Shown here: positions 14,432 through 20,706 of the stretch, one piece after another
Layout: each line of letters begins with the position of its first letter
Position numbering within the stretch: position 1 is the first letter of the stretch
Origin: a virus
Strand: one strand, 5' to 3'
IMG/VR virus record: IMGVR_UViG_3300037585_005407
Span: 1-20,706 of that record
DNA length: 20,706 nucleotides
Made by a program: the position numbers and the translations under genes
Notes under the pieces: model-generated
Seen by the model: the letters and a program-made list of their open reading frames with translations, nothing else
Told to the model about the DNA's origin: nothing
The model's database searches: none

Positions 14432-15991
14432 TCACCCCCAAAGAAACTTCTTTATGTTTTTCTGGTTGTCCACATTTACATCCCCTGTCTCTCCAGATGG
14501 AGATACGTTATGGGTTCCTCCAGACAAACTTGGGCTGGTTGGTTTAGCCCCGGAATTACTAACAGCAACAGGGCTTGCGGCTTTCTTCCTTGGGGAAGTT
14601 TTCTTCCCATTAAGAACTTTTGAGTAACGATCCAGCTTTTCTTTTTCCTGTTTGATTATATCGTTCACTGTTCGGCCAAGATCGTTTACATACATGTCCT
14701 TTACATGACTCGGCTCAAGCCTCCAATGCTGGGTTCTTTGCTGCTGGTTCATGTTCATCCAGCTTTCTGTCGTGGCAAACTGCTTGCCGTCATGCGACTT
14801 CTGTGATGACGGCAATGCCGCTATCTCCCGCTCCTTGCCTAATGCGTAATCCACTATCTCCCTATGGACAGGGTTATTCACATCAATGCCGAATCGCTTG
14901 TCCCTGTGTGAGAGCTTCTCCAACTCATACAAATGCTTCTCGCTGCTTCCGATAACAGAATTGATTGCATCGTGAGCGATAGGATCAGAGTCCTTTAACG
15001 CATCACCCCCTTGTTCTTGAATAACTTTAAGGTAGTCATCGCCAACAGACTTCACCACGGTGGCAATACTTTCAGTTGTTCCAGCATCCAGTTGATCTTT
15101 GATCTGAGTCTCGGTAACTTGAGACCTTAGGGAATCCAACTCAGACTTATATCTCTGCTCAGACTCCGCTACAATGCGCTTAGCTTTAGACTGTATTCTG
15201 GCGTCATCGTAATCCACATCATCATACTCAGGTATGTTCGTTGAAACAAAATCTGCATGCTCATCCTCAGAAGCGTCAAAGCGCACACCGGGGTTATCAG
15301 TAACCCACTGTTTCTTGTATTCATTTAGGTTGGCAAGATACTGCTTGTACTTATCCCGTATCCCTTTGTAGCGAGGGTTTCCCTCCATCTCAGCAAATAC
15401 ATCAAGGTCTGACTTGTTGAGGCGCTCTATCTCTCCGAGTCCCCCTTCATCAGGCTCGGACACGGCTGGGACATCTGGTGTCCTGTTAGCGGCATCAGCC
15501 ACAGAACTTGCGGTTTCCCTAATTATGTCCCGTATGTCCTCAGGGTTGAAATCCTTCTTTGCCTTCCTTTTTCTAGGCTTCTTCGGCTTCTCCTCAGCAA
15601 CCTCGGCAACCTCGGCAACCTCCTCTTCGTTATCCTGTACTCCTATCTCATTAGAGGGTTCCTCCTCAGGCTCCGGGTCAGCATCCTTAAACCCTAACCG
15701 CTCCATCATCTTTGATGCAGCAGACTCGGTATCACTCTGGCCGTCTGGAGCAACGTCCTCTTGAGTTTGTTCTTCTGCCGCCTCTTCAGTTGGTGGCTCC
15801 TCTTCAGTTGGTGGCTCCTCTTCCCTGCTTATTGCGGGAACGGTGTTGTCAGCGTATCTCCCAGAGATAGCCGAAAGCGGGTCTCCGCTTGGCTCTAGCT
15901 GATTTTGTGATTGCTGTACCGCTGATACCACGGACAGATAACTTGGGGTTTGTTGCAACCCCACTTGCTTGTCTATTAAGTCTGACGCCAT
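14432..15991 (-). CDS. Probable capsid scaffolding protein (519 aa)
   Basis: Its position directly before the capsid gene and its composition fit a scaffolding protein, which guides procapsid assembly and then leaves or is degraded. The N-terminal 130 residues are Gln/Glu/Pro-rich and probably disordered, with tandem EEEPPT-type repeats (about 57-70) and EVAEVAEVAEE (about 124-134). A basic patch KPKKPRKRKAKK follows at about 135-146. Residues 150-460 are charged and helical with coiled-coil character (SEQRYKSELDSLRSQVTE, EKEKLDRYSKVL). The C-terminus is basic and flexible, then ends NIKKFLWG, comparable to the capsid-binding tail of other scaffolds. The ATG at 15991 overlaps the upstream gene by 16 nt with only a weak ribosome-binding site. 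No protease motif was recognised. Confidence 0.75.
   Translation of the reverse strand: MASDLIDKQVGLQQTPSYLSVVSAVQQSQNQLEPSGDPLSAISGRYADNTVPAISREEEPPTEEEPPTEEAAEEQTQEDVAPDGQSDTESAASKMMERLGFKDADPEPEEEPSNEIGVQDNEEEVAEVAEVAEEKPKKPRKRKAKKDFNPEDIRDIIRETASSVADAANRTPDVPAVSEPDEGGLGEIERLNKSDLDVFAEMEGNPRYKGIRDKYKQYLANLNEYKKQWVTDNPGVRFDASEDEHADFVSTNIPEYDDVDYDDARIQSKAKRIVAESEQRYKSELDSLRSQVTETQIKDQLDAGTTESIATVVKSVGDDYLKVIQEQGGDALKDSDPIAHDAINSVIGSSEKHLYELEKLSHRDKRFGIDVNNPVHREIVDYALGKEREIAALPSSQKSHDGKQFATTESWMNMNQQQRTQHWRLEPSHVKDMYVNDLGRTVNDIIKQEKEKLDRYSKVLNGKKTSPRKKAASPVAVSNSGAKPTSPSLSGGTHNVSPSGETGDVNVDNQKNIKKFLWG
15597..15623. repeat. Three tandem 9-bp units in the scaffold gene
   Basis: gcaacctcg, gcaacctcg and gcaacctcc follow each other without gaps. 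They keep the reading frame and encode the EVAEVAEVAE stretch of the scaffold's disordered N-terminal region. This is a short slippage-type repeat. Confidence 0.8.
15782..15823. repeat. Tandem 18-bp repeat in the scaffold gene
   Basis: Two exact copies of ctcttcagttggtggctc (15782-15799 and 15800-15817) are followed by the first 6 bases of a third. The unit is a multiple of three and encodes the repeated EEEPPT segment, so copy-number change would lengthen or shorten the acidic linker without breaking the frame. Confidence 0.85.
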
Positions 15992-16290
15992 AACAGTTCT
16001 TCAGAAATTCCTATTTTAGTATCCGCGAACGGGTAATCCCCGGCTTGAACCTTTTCCATTAGTTCTAACATTCCCCTTAAATCCCAAACCCTCTGCGCTG
16101 ATTGCCTAGCCGGGGCTAACTTTCGCTCATCCTGACTGGCTTCAACCAGATTTCGGGAAATCTCCTCTTGTAGAGAGGCTATTTCGTTGTGAATTAACCT
16201 CCTAAACAAACGTGCCTCATCTTGCCTCAACCAACTCTGGACTTGGATTAGCTTGCTGTCCTCCACCGGGGACTGGGATACTTGAATCAT
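15976..16290 (-). CDS. Small helical protein between portal and scaffold genes (104 aa)
   Basis: The start is ATG at 16290 (MIQVSQSPVED), which has AGGA 5 nt upstream. An earlier in-frame ATG at 16335 would only add residues lying inside the portal frame and has no better site. The gene overlaps the last 74 nt of the portal gene and the first 16 nt of the scaffold gene. The product is mostly charged helix (QSWLRQDEARLFRRLIHNE, LRGMLELMEKVQAGDY) and probably a coiled coil or small helical bundle. Small helical genes are common at this place in podovirus head modules, but I cannot link this one to a known family. A portal or scaffold assembly partner is a guess from context. Confidence 0.68.
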   Translation of the reverse strand: MIQVSQSPVEDSKLIQVQSWLRQDEARLFRRLIHNEIASLQEEISRNLVEASQDERKLAPARQSAQRVWDLRGMLELMEKVQAGDYPFADTKIGISEELLWRQT

Positions 16291-18502
16291 ACTGTTCCTG
16301 TGCTGGAGGTTGCGGAGCCTGTGGCTGCAACGCATCCAGTATTTGTGAAATTGCTTCCGTATTCTGCTGGGTGTTTTGGGCTATTGGCTCAATAGCCCCA
16401 CCTACCTCTTCCATAATACTGGCCTTAATCTGCTCAGCGATCTGCACCATTTGCTCTTGCTGCTCAGGGTTCTGGCCATCAGCCACCTTCTGTAACTTAA
16501 AGTCTTTGGGTAGCCCCATCATGTGGCCCATCTGGTTGATAACATCCAGAACCTGTTCAAGTCCGATGGATTGCCGAACCTCTGGATCGCTAACGATCAC
16601 TTGGTAAAGCTGCGATAAAGCATTTGCCATTGCGCCATCTGACACACGGTCAAGAGCGTCCCTGTAGGAGCCTATGGTCTCCAGATCAAGGGCTGTCTTC
16701 TGGCCCTTAACTCTTACTGAGCCAGATCGGTCGTCATCTTTTTCAGTAACGGTAAACCCTAACTCGTTAAGGGCATCAACCGTGTTCTGAGAGTTTATCG
16801 TAGCGTAAACAGAGTCCTCCCCATACGCCATCAATGCCTTGTACAATTGTTCCTTCCACGCATTCATGGCGTCATCCACCCCTGTTGCGGTGAACGCCAG
16901 CCTAGTAGTGGTAGTGGAGGCTATCGTCCTGACCTCCTCGGCAGTCTGTTCGTGGCTCGCAACCTGTGCTATCTCCTGAGCAGAGATAACAAGGAGTCTC
17001 TCCAGCATATCTATGATCTGCCTCATCGCACCAACGATCCCGTTCGTATCCAACGTGGAAAAACGAACCGAGTTGAACGCTTCCCTTACATCAGTCTGGG
17101 CAAACTTTTGTTGGCGGGAACTGAACGGAAGAAAGTTAAGGCTCCTGAATAGTTTTTCCCCCCAGTTTTGCAGCCTACTAATGACATCACCATTGACTTG
17201 ATCTGTATCAACAAAGGTAATATTTGCTAAGTTCTGCTTAACCGACAAGAGGTACTGGGTTAGAAGGTTCCCTATCTGATCTTGGAAGGGGACAATCTCC
17301 ATGCTTAGCGAAGCGTTCATTGAACGCCCCTCATCCGGGTCGTAAGCATAGTATACAACCGGGCAATAAGGAACTGGAGCAGCGTATAAGACAGTATTAT
17401 CGTTAGCCAAACAAAAGCGAAACCATACAGGATGATCATAATCACCAAGGCCATACTCAGATGGAACAATTTTTTCAAAATACTCAGTAATTAGAACCGC
17501 CTTATCGTCTTCAGCTTTGCTGTAATACCTGTCCAGTTCCTTCTCCCTGTCAAAAAGCCCAGCACCTTTAGATGAGGACGGGAACTCCATTGTACACGGA
17601 GACACCAACTCTAGGTAAGTCTTTGCGTTGTTTAACAGGTCGGTAGTTCTGCCGTACAGAATCTTATCCGTGTTCCAGAACATGGAATTAGAACGTATGT
17701 CGCCATACCGCATGATCCTCCAGTAGCCAGCAAACGAAGCCCCTGAGTCTGTGTTGAAAGTGGTTGGCCTATGGGCTTGGTCGTGGAATGTTCTACTGGG
17801 ATGCGGTAGGTGATACCTAACACCCTCACGAACATACTTCTCCTCCTCTTCCCCGGCTGAGTTGATGACCACCTGTTTCTCGGAGTGCCACTCTTCCTGA
17901 GGGAACTGCATGCACCATCCGTAATGCAGCATTTGAAAAATAGACTGCTTTAGGACTTCGCTGTAACCATAACTGTTCGTAATCGTTTGCACCCTATCCG
18001 TTATGATCTCCTCCCTCAGCTTGTTGACGGTTGTGTGCTTACCCATCTCGTACTTAAACAATGGGTACTGCCTTCTATCGTTGTAAATCCTAGCCCACCT
18101 GATCGTGACATAGCTCCTCACAATCGGCACAAAAACATTAAAGAACACAGGTATGTTTAAGGACTTGCGTGTCCCTTTAGCGTCTTCAGTTGTCTCAAGC
18201 ATGGAGGTTAGCCCCCAATCCCTGACAGCATCCATAACCGTGTCGCTGTCCAAGTCCTTTGAAAGGATTGAGTTAGCCAACGTGGGGCTTACCTGTTTGA
18301 ATGGAGTGTCCCAAGCCAAGTCCAACGCATGGTAAACCTTGTGGTTTTTAATGCACCATTGCAGCCCATCGTCCACCCTATCCCTAATCCTGTTTAGGAG
18401 GGGGACTGCCTTCTCAGGGACTTCATGGTCTTCATTATCAAAAACCTTCTTGAGACCCTCCGAGTTTACGCCACGCCTGTTTAAAACATTTAAATCAATC
18501 AT
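16217..18502 (-). CDS. Probable portal protein (about 761 aa)
   Basis: The portal forms the dodecameric DNA channel at one capsid vertex, docks the terminase during packaging and joins the tail. The call rests on size, gene order (terminase, small genes, portal, scaffold, capsid) and internal features: a long helical N-terminal half with surface-exposed aromatic segments (YVTIRWARIYNDRRQYPLF, YWRIMRYGDIRSNSMFWN), a middle helical segment (MRQIIDMLERLLVISAQEI) followed by SHEQTAEEVRTIASTTTT, where portals have their tunnel-helix region, and a Gln-rich coiled-coil C-terminus (about 665-740) ending in a Pro/Gln tail. I chose ATG at 18502 (MIDLNVLNRR) because it shares one base with the TGA of the preceding gene (TGATG). 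A GTG 90 nt upstream would bury 30 residues inside that gene. Length is near the large end for portals, comparable to N4-like phages. Confidence 0.78.
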   Translation of the reverse strand: MIDLNVLNRRGVNSEGLKKVFDNEDHEVPEKAVPLLNRIRDRVDDGLQWCIKNHKVYHALDLAWDTPFKQVSPTLANSILSKDLDSDTVMDAVRDWGLTSMLETTEDAKGTRKSLNIPVFFNVFVPIVRSYVTIRWARIYNDRRQYPLFKYEMGKHTTVNKLREEIITDRVQTITNSYGYSEVLKQSIFQMLHYGWCMQFPQEEWHSEKQVVINSAGEEEEKYVREGVRYHLPHPSRTFHDQAHRPTTFNTDSGASFAGYWRIMRYGDIRSNSMFWNTDKILYGRTTDLLNNAKTYLELVSPCTMEFPSSSKGAGLFDREKELDRYYSKAEDDKAVLITEYFEKIVPSEYGLGDYDHPVWFRFCLANDNTVLYAAPVPYCPVVYYAYDPDEGRSMNASLSMEIVPFQDQIGNLLTQYLLSVKQNLANITFVDTDQVNGDVISRLQNWGEKLFRSLNFLPFSSRQQKFAQTDVREAFNSVRFSTLDTNGIVGAMRQIIDMLERLLVISAQEIAQVASHEQTAEEVRTIASTTTTRLAFTATGVDDAMNAWKEQLYKALMAYGEDSVYATINSQNTVDALNELGFTVTEKDDDRSGSVRVKGQKTALDLETIGSYRDALDRVSDGAMANALSQLYQVIVSDPEVRQSIGLEQVLDVINQMGHMMGLPKDFKLQKVADGQNPEQQEQMVQIAEQIKASIMEEVGGAIEPIAQNTQQNTEAISQILDALQPQAPQPPAQEQYDSSIPVPGGGQQANPSPELVEAR

Positions 18503-18750
18503 CAGACTATTTTGGGGCTGTTCTTGATCAGCCTCTCCTTGGAGTATTGTAACACAATCCTGTTCCTCACTGCCCGACTCACCTTTTTCCACACCTTCAG
18601 ATAGACGTAAGTGTCGCCGACCTTCTCGGTTTTGTCGTGGTAGACCAAACTCCTTAGTCCTTTCCCTTTAACAGGGGAGCACCCAGAAACCTCTAAATCC
18701 AAACTAACGGTACAATCTGGGTTGTCGATTACTGTAACATTAGGCTTCAC
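18502..18750 (-). CDS. Small basic unknown protein (82 aa)
   Basis: No family is recognised. The start is GTG at 18750 (MKPNVTVIDNP), overlapping the upstream gene by 11 nt, and no ATG lies in frame nearby. The stop overlaps the portal ATG (TGATG), which supports both starts and a coupled operon. The N-terminal half looks like beta strands (TVSLDLEVSGC, TYVYLKVWKKV) and the end is a basic helix (RAVRNRIVLQYSKERL). It could be a small head-assembly or connector accessory protein; only the neighbourhood points that way. Confidence 0.65.
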   Translation of the reverse strand: MKPNVTVIDNPDCTVSLDLEVSGCSPVKGKGLRSLVYHDKTEKVGDTYVYLKVWKKVSRAVRNRIVLQYSKERLIKNSPKIV

Positions 18751-19000
18751 CTTTGCTTAGGAGTATCGTTACCGCCTTTGGCGTGTCGCCCCCCTGGGCC
18801 GCAACCTCTTCGTCACCTTCTTCCTCGTACTCAACCCCGTACTTCTCGACGGTGCTTGGGTCAACCAACCCGACCAAGGCTCCATTCTTCTCTTCAACAG
18901 TAATATCCATAGTTATGGAATGCGTCTCACCGGGGTCACACTCTGCCAAGGCGGCTCGCATTTCCGGGGTGCTAAGGTCTATTGTAACTAGATTTGCCAT
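18740..19000 (-). CDS. Small acidic protein, first gene of the head operon (86 aa)
   Basis: The ATG at 19000 has GAGGG 4 nt upstream, so translation starts normally. The product begins VTIDLSTPEMRAALAECDPG, has a strand pair (HSITMDITVEE) and an acidic stretch (YEEEGDEEVAAQGGD), and ends AVTILLSKGEA. Short acidic proteins of this build often sit next to portal genes in phages and are annotated as hypothetical; I recall the pattern but not a function. It is the promoter-proximal gene of the leftward head operon and is divergent to the terminase across 32 bp. Confidence 0.72.
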   Translation of the reverse strand: MANLVTIDLSTPEMRAALAECDPGETHSITMDITVEEKNGALVGLVDPSTVEKYGVEYEEEGDEEVAAQGGDTPKAVTILLSKGEA

Positions 19001-19027
19001 AAAGCCCTCTGTTCGTTTACATTAGCA
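18994..19027. promoter_or_regulatory. Candidate bidirectional promoter between head operon and terminase
   Basis: Rightward, TTGCCA (18994-18999) and TACATT (19018-19023) are 18 nt apart, and TACATT ends 9 nt before the terminase ATG. Leftward, the same bases read TGC-TAATGT (19027-19019), an extended -10-like element that would give a short leader carrying the GAGGG site of the 86-aa gene. The two -10 hexamers overlap by 5 bp, as in known bacterial promoters with back-to-back symmetric -10 boxes. The leftward hexamer is a weak match on its own. Confidence 0.35.
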
Positions 19028-19032
19028 CACAT

Positions 19033-20505
19033 ATGCCGTTAGACGCTAGTGGCTACTGGTATCCATCAATAAGCCCAAAACAATTAGAGATATTCAACTG
19101 CACAAAAAGGTACTTGCTTGTAAGCGGGCCTCGATACTCCAGTAAGACTATTGGAGTATTGCACAGATTGGTAAGGCATTGCTGGGAAACCAAGAGTGGC
19201 CGTGTTGGAATATTCTGCAAGACGATACGAAACGCAAAGTCTGGGGTATGGAGCGATCTGATTGATATCATAATTCCAGAATGGATAGAGAACCTTGAGG
19301 GCTTTGAGTTAACTGTGCCTCCCAAAGTGGACGGCGTAACCAAGATGCACTACATGAGGATATCCAATATCCACGGGAACGAAACCGAAATACAGCTACA
19401 CTCCCTTGATAACGATCACGATATCGAGGAGAAAATTAAAGGCACAAGGTTCTCGATGATCTTCTTCTCGGAGCTTTCCAACTTCAAAGACAACTGCGTG
19501 TTTACCATCAGTAAAGGCCAGCTTCGGCTACCCGGCTTAGACTACGGCAGACACCAATGGATCGGGGACACAAACCCTGCTGAGGAGGGAACTAATAGTT
19601 GGATTTACAAGCTATGGTATGAAGACCCAAGCAAAGAAGACCACCCTGACCCGGAGTACGCCAGCCAGTTCTCTATCATAGAGGCAATGATCCATGACAA
19701 TCCCTACTTATCCGAGTGGGATAAGAAGGACTTGATAGCCACATTCCGTGGAGACCCAGAAATGTACGACAGGTATGTTCTTGGGAAATGGACGGCCTCC
19801 TCAACAGACTCCCACTTCGGTAAGGTTTTCAAGCCAGACATTCACGTTATTGGGGACATAGATAGCCCAATAGAAGACGAGTGGGAAGTGATCCTACCGT
19901 CAGAGGGATGTACGGAACTTATAGGAGGGTGGGATTTAGGTGACAGGAACCACGCATTCCACATACTTGAAAAAATAGAAACCGTTAACGGGATAAGGTG
20001 GTCAGTTCTTGATGAGCTAGTCGTCCTTCACGCAGACGTAAGCTTGGAAGACTTTGCGGGGGAAGCATTAGATCGAATAGAAAGAGTGGAGGGATGTATT
20101 GACGGACAGGTTAGATGGACTCATTGGTCTGATAACTCATCAATGATACGGTACAGGGCGTCTGCAAACACATACGACCACAGGGTTATAGCCGCAGCAA
20201 GTGATGGTAAGATAAACCTAATAGGAGCGCCAAAGTTTAGCGGATCAGTCAGGCAACGGGTGAAGCTTATAAAGGACTTGCTGATGCAGAACAGATTACA
20301 CGTTAGTGCTCAGTGCAACAGAACAATAGAAATGCTTAAATTCCTTAGGAAAGGGAAGTCTGCTGGACAATATGTCATTAACGATGACAATAAACATAGC
20401 TTTGATAGCCTCAGCTACGCTCTGATCGGCGAGATGAGTGCTGACCTAATAATATCCAGCGCCCCGACAAGCGGAAAAATTGGGTTAACCTCCGTCCCAA
20501 TCTAA
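19033..20505 (+). CDS. terL: Terminase large subunit (490 aa)
   Basis: This is the DNA-packaging motor: an ATPase that pumps DNA into the procapsid and a nuclease that cuts the concatemer. In the ATPase half, a Walker A-like GPRYSSKT lies at 32-39, a Walker B-like FSMIFFSE with catalytic E147 at 140-147, and a coupling motif GDTNP at 178-182. In the C-terminal RNase H-like nuclease half, metal-binding acids fit D301 (GGWDLGD), D367 (HWSDNSS) and D458 (KHSFDSL). The length is typical. Walker A has Ser in place of the usual Gly before Lys, and Walker B has Ser in place of Asp, both tolerated in some phage terminases. It is the only plus-strand gene here, has no Shine-Dalgarno site, and converges with a basic minus-strand frame whose stop overlaps its own. 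No small subunit was identified. Confidence 0.93.
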   Translation: MPLDASGYWYPSISPKQLEIFNCTKRYLLVSGPRYSSKTIGVLHRLVRHCWETKSGRVGIFCKTIRNAKSGVWSDLIDIIIPEWIENLEGFELTVPPKVDGVTKMHYMRISNIHGNETEIQLHSLDNDHDIEEKIKGTRFSMIFFSELSNFKDNCVFTISKGQLRLPGLDYGRHQWIGDTNPAEEGTNSWIYKLWYEDPSKEDHPDPEYASQFSIIEAMIHDNPYLSEWDKKDLIATFRGDPEMYDRYVLGKWTASSTDSHFGKVFKPDIHVIGDIDSPIEDEWEVILPSEGCTELIGGWDLGDRNHAFHILEKIETVNGIRWSVLDELVVLHADVSLEDFAGEALDRIERVEGCIDGQVRWTHWSDNSSMIRYRASANTYDHRVIAAASDGKINLIGAPKFSGSVRQRVKLIKDLLMQNRLHVSAQCNRTIEMLKFLRKGKSAGQYVINDDNKHSFDSLSYALIGEMSADLIISSAPTSGKIGLTSVPI

Positions 20506-20706
20506 TCTTTGGCGGCTTGAACGCCTTGGCTTTTCTTCTTGCCACCCTTTTTCTTTTTTACTGGTGCGTATGGTTTGGTTTTCTTTTTCACTTTCTTTCT
20601 AGCTCGTACTCTAGGTCGGCCACTTTTCTTAGTGCTGCCTTTGTCCACACTGGGACTGCTCTTGCTGCGTACGGGAACTGCGGGTGCTTCATTAGCTCCT
20701 CCACGT
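20502..20706 (-). CDS. C-terminal part of a lysine-rich protein, cut by the window edge
   Basis: A minus-strand frame enters from the right edge and runs 67 codons to TAG at 20504-20502, overlapping the terminase stop by two bases. The visible part is strikingly basic: GRPRVRARKKVKKK, then PVKKKKGGKKKSQG. The GRPR core resembles an AT-hook and the Lys-rich tail resembles histone H1-like tails, so a DNA-binding or condensing protein is possible. A second minus-strand frame is also open across the first 39 codons from the edge (see 20588-20706). This frame may therefore be an independent gene, or only the final Lys-rich part (from GTGAAAAAG on) may be real and joined to the other frame. Confidence 0.5.
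   Translation of the reverse strand, partial: RGGANEAPAVPVRSKSSPSVDKGSTKKSGRPRVRARKKVKKKTKPYAPVKKKKGGKKKSQGVQAAKD
20588..20706 (-). CDS. Overlapping short frame with a strong ribosome-binding site, right edge
   Basis: In another minus-strand frame the sequence is open from the edge to TGA at 20590-20588. It contains an ATG (20692) with GGAGG 5 nt upstream, which would give a 34-aa product beginning MKHPQFPYAARAVPVW and ending in a charged helix (KVADLEYELERK). Its composition looks protein-like. It is either the end of an upstream gene, a tiny gene, or the first part of a product that shifts by -1 into the Lys-rich frame at its last sense codon (A-AAG-TGA). Confidence 0.4.
   Translation of the reverse strand, partial: VEELMKHPQFPYAARAVPVWTKAALRKVADLEYELERK

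Noticed and set aside
15414-15764. A 116-codon plus-strand open frame rich in Ser and Ala
   Set aside because: It is antisense to the scaffold's repetitive Glu-rich region; the Ser/Ala runs are the complement of Glu/Ala codons.
16212-16607. A 131-codon plus-strand open frame, Cys/Trp/Ser-rich
   Set aside because: It lies wholly opposite the portal C-terminus and the 104-aa gene, has odd composition and no ribosome-binding site. It is a mirror frame of Gln-rich coding sequence.
18503-18592. GTG start 90 nt upstream for the portal gene
   Set aside because: It would place 30 residues inside the 82-aa gene, whereas ATG at 18502 overlaps that gene's stop as TGATG, the pattern seen at other junctions in this window.
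1-20706. tRNA genes, rRNA, CRISPR arrays, insertion sequences
   Set aside because: Reading both strands showed no cloverleaf-type sequence, no regularly spaced repeats and no transposase-like protein. The only repeats are the 18-bp pair and the short tandem units in the scaffold gene.

Overview
The window is a 20.7-kb piece of a tailed double-stranded DNA phage (Caudoviricetes), or of a prophage or metagenomic contig of one. It holds a recognisable large terminase, a portal-like protein, a scaffold-like protein, a probable HK97-fold major capsid protein and a run of large virion/tail proteins. I see no tape-measure, tail-tube, sheath or baseplate gene, so a short-tailed (podovirus-like) particle is the best guess. 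The host cannot be named: nothing bacterial, no integrase, no tRNA and no CRISPR array is visible. Gene starts mix ATG with GTG, and some have good Shine-Dalgarno sites while others have none.

Layout. Almost everything is on the minus strand and reads right to left. Block 1 (19000 to 12451) is the head module: two small proteins, the portal (about 761 aa), a 104-aa protein, the scaffold (519 aa) and the major capsid protein (647 aa). It ends in an 11-bp-stem intrinsic terminator at 12386-12418. A candidate promoter is interleaved with that terminator and would start block 2 (12368 to 129). Block 2 is a tightly packed operon with many overlapping stop/start codons: a 144-aa protein, an adaptor-like protein fused to a purple-acid-phosphatase-type metallophosphoesterase, a von Willebrand A (VWA) protein with Ig-like and galactose-binding-like domains, a GT-A-type glycosyltransferase, two proteins sharing an N-terminal anchor (the second carrying a glycine-rich fibre domain), a nozzle-like protein, and two unknown proteins sharing a C-terminal helix. 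A further minus-strand gene runs off the left edge. The large terminase (19033-20505) is the only plus-strand gene. It diverges from block 1 across a 32-bp gap that looks like a shared promoter, and it converges tail to tail with a lysine-rich minus-strand reading frame at the right edge.

How the genes fit together. Block 1 with the terminase builds and packages the head. Block 2 looks like a cassette for the tail and for contact with the host surface: adhesive domains (VWA, Ig-like, glycine-rich fibre, galactose-binding-like), one hydrolase built into a virion protein and one sugar-transfer enzyme. An exact 18-bp direct repeat (3384-3401 and 12420-12437) brackets nearly the whole of that cassette. 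The parts most worth following up are the phosphoesterase fused to an adaptor-like domain, the small HGF..GD-type domain inserted into two unrelated folds in neighbouring genes, the shared N-terminal anchor, the repeat-bracketed cassette, and three gene starts that look leaderless.
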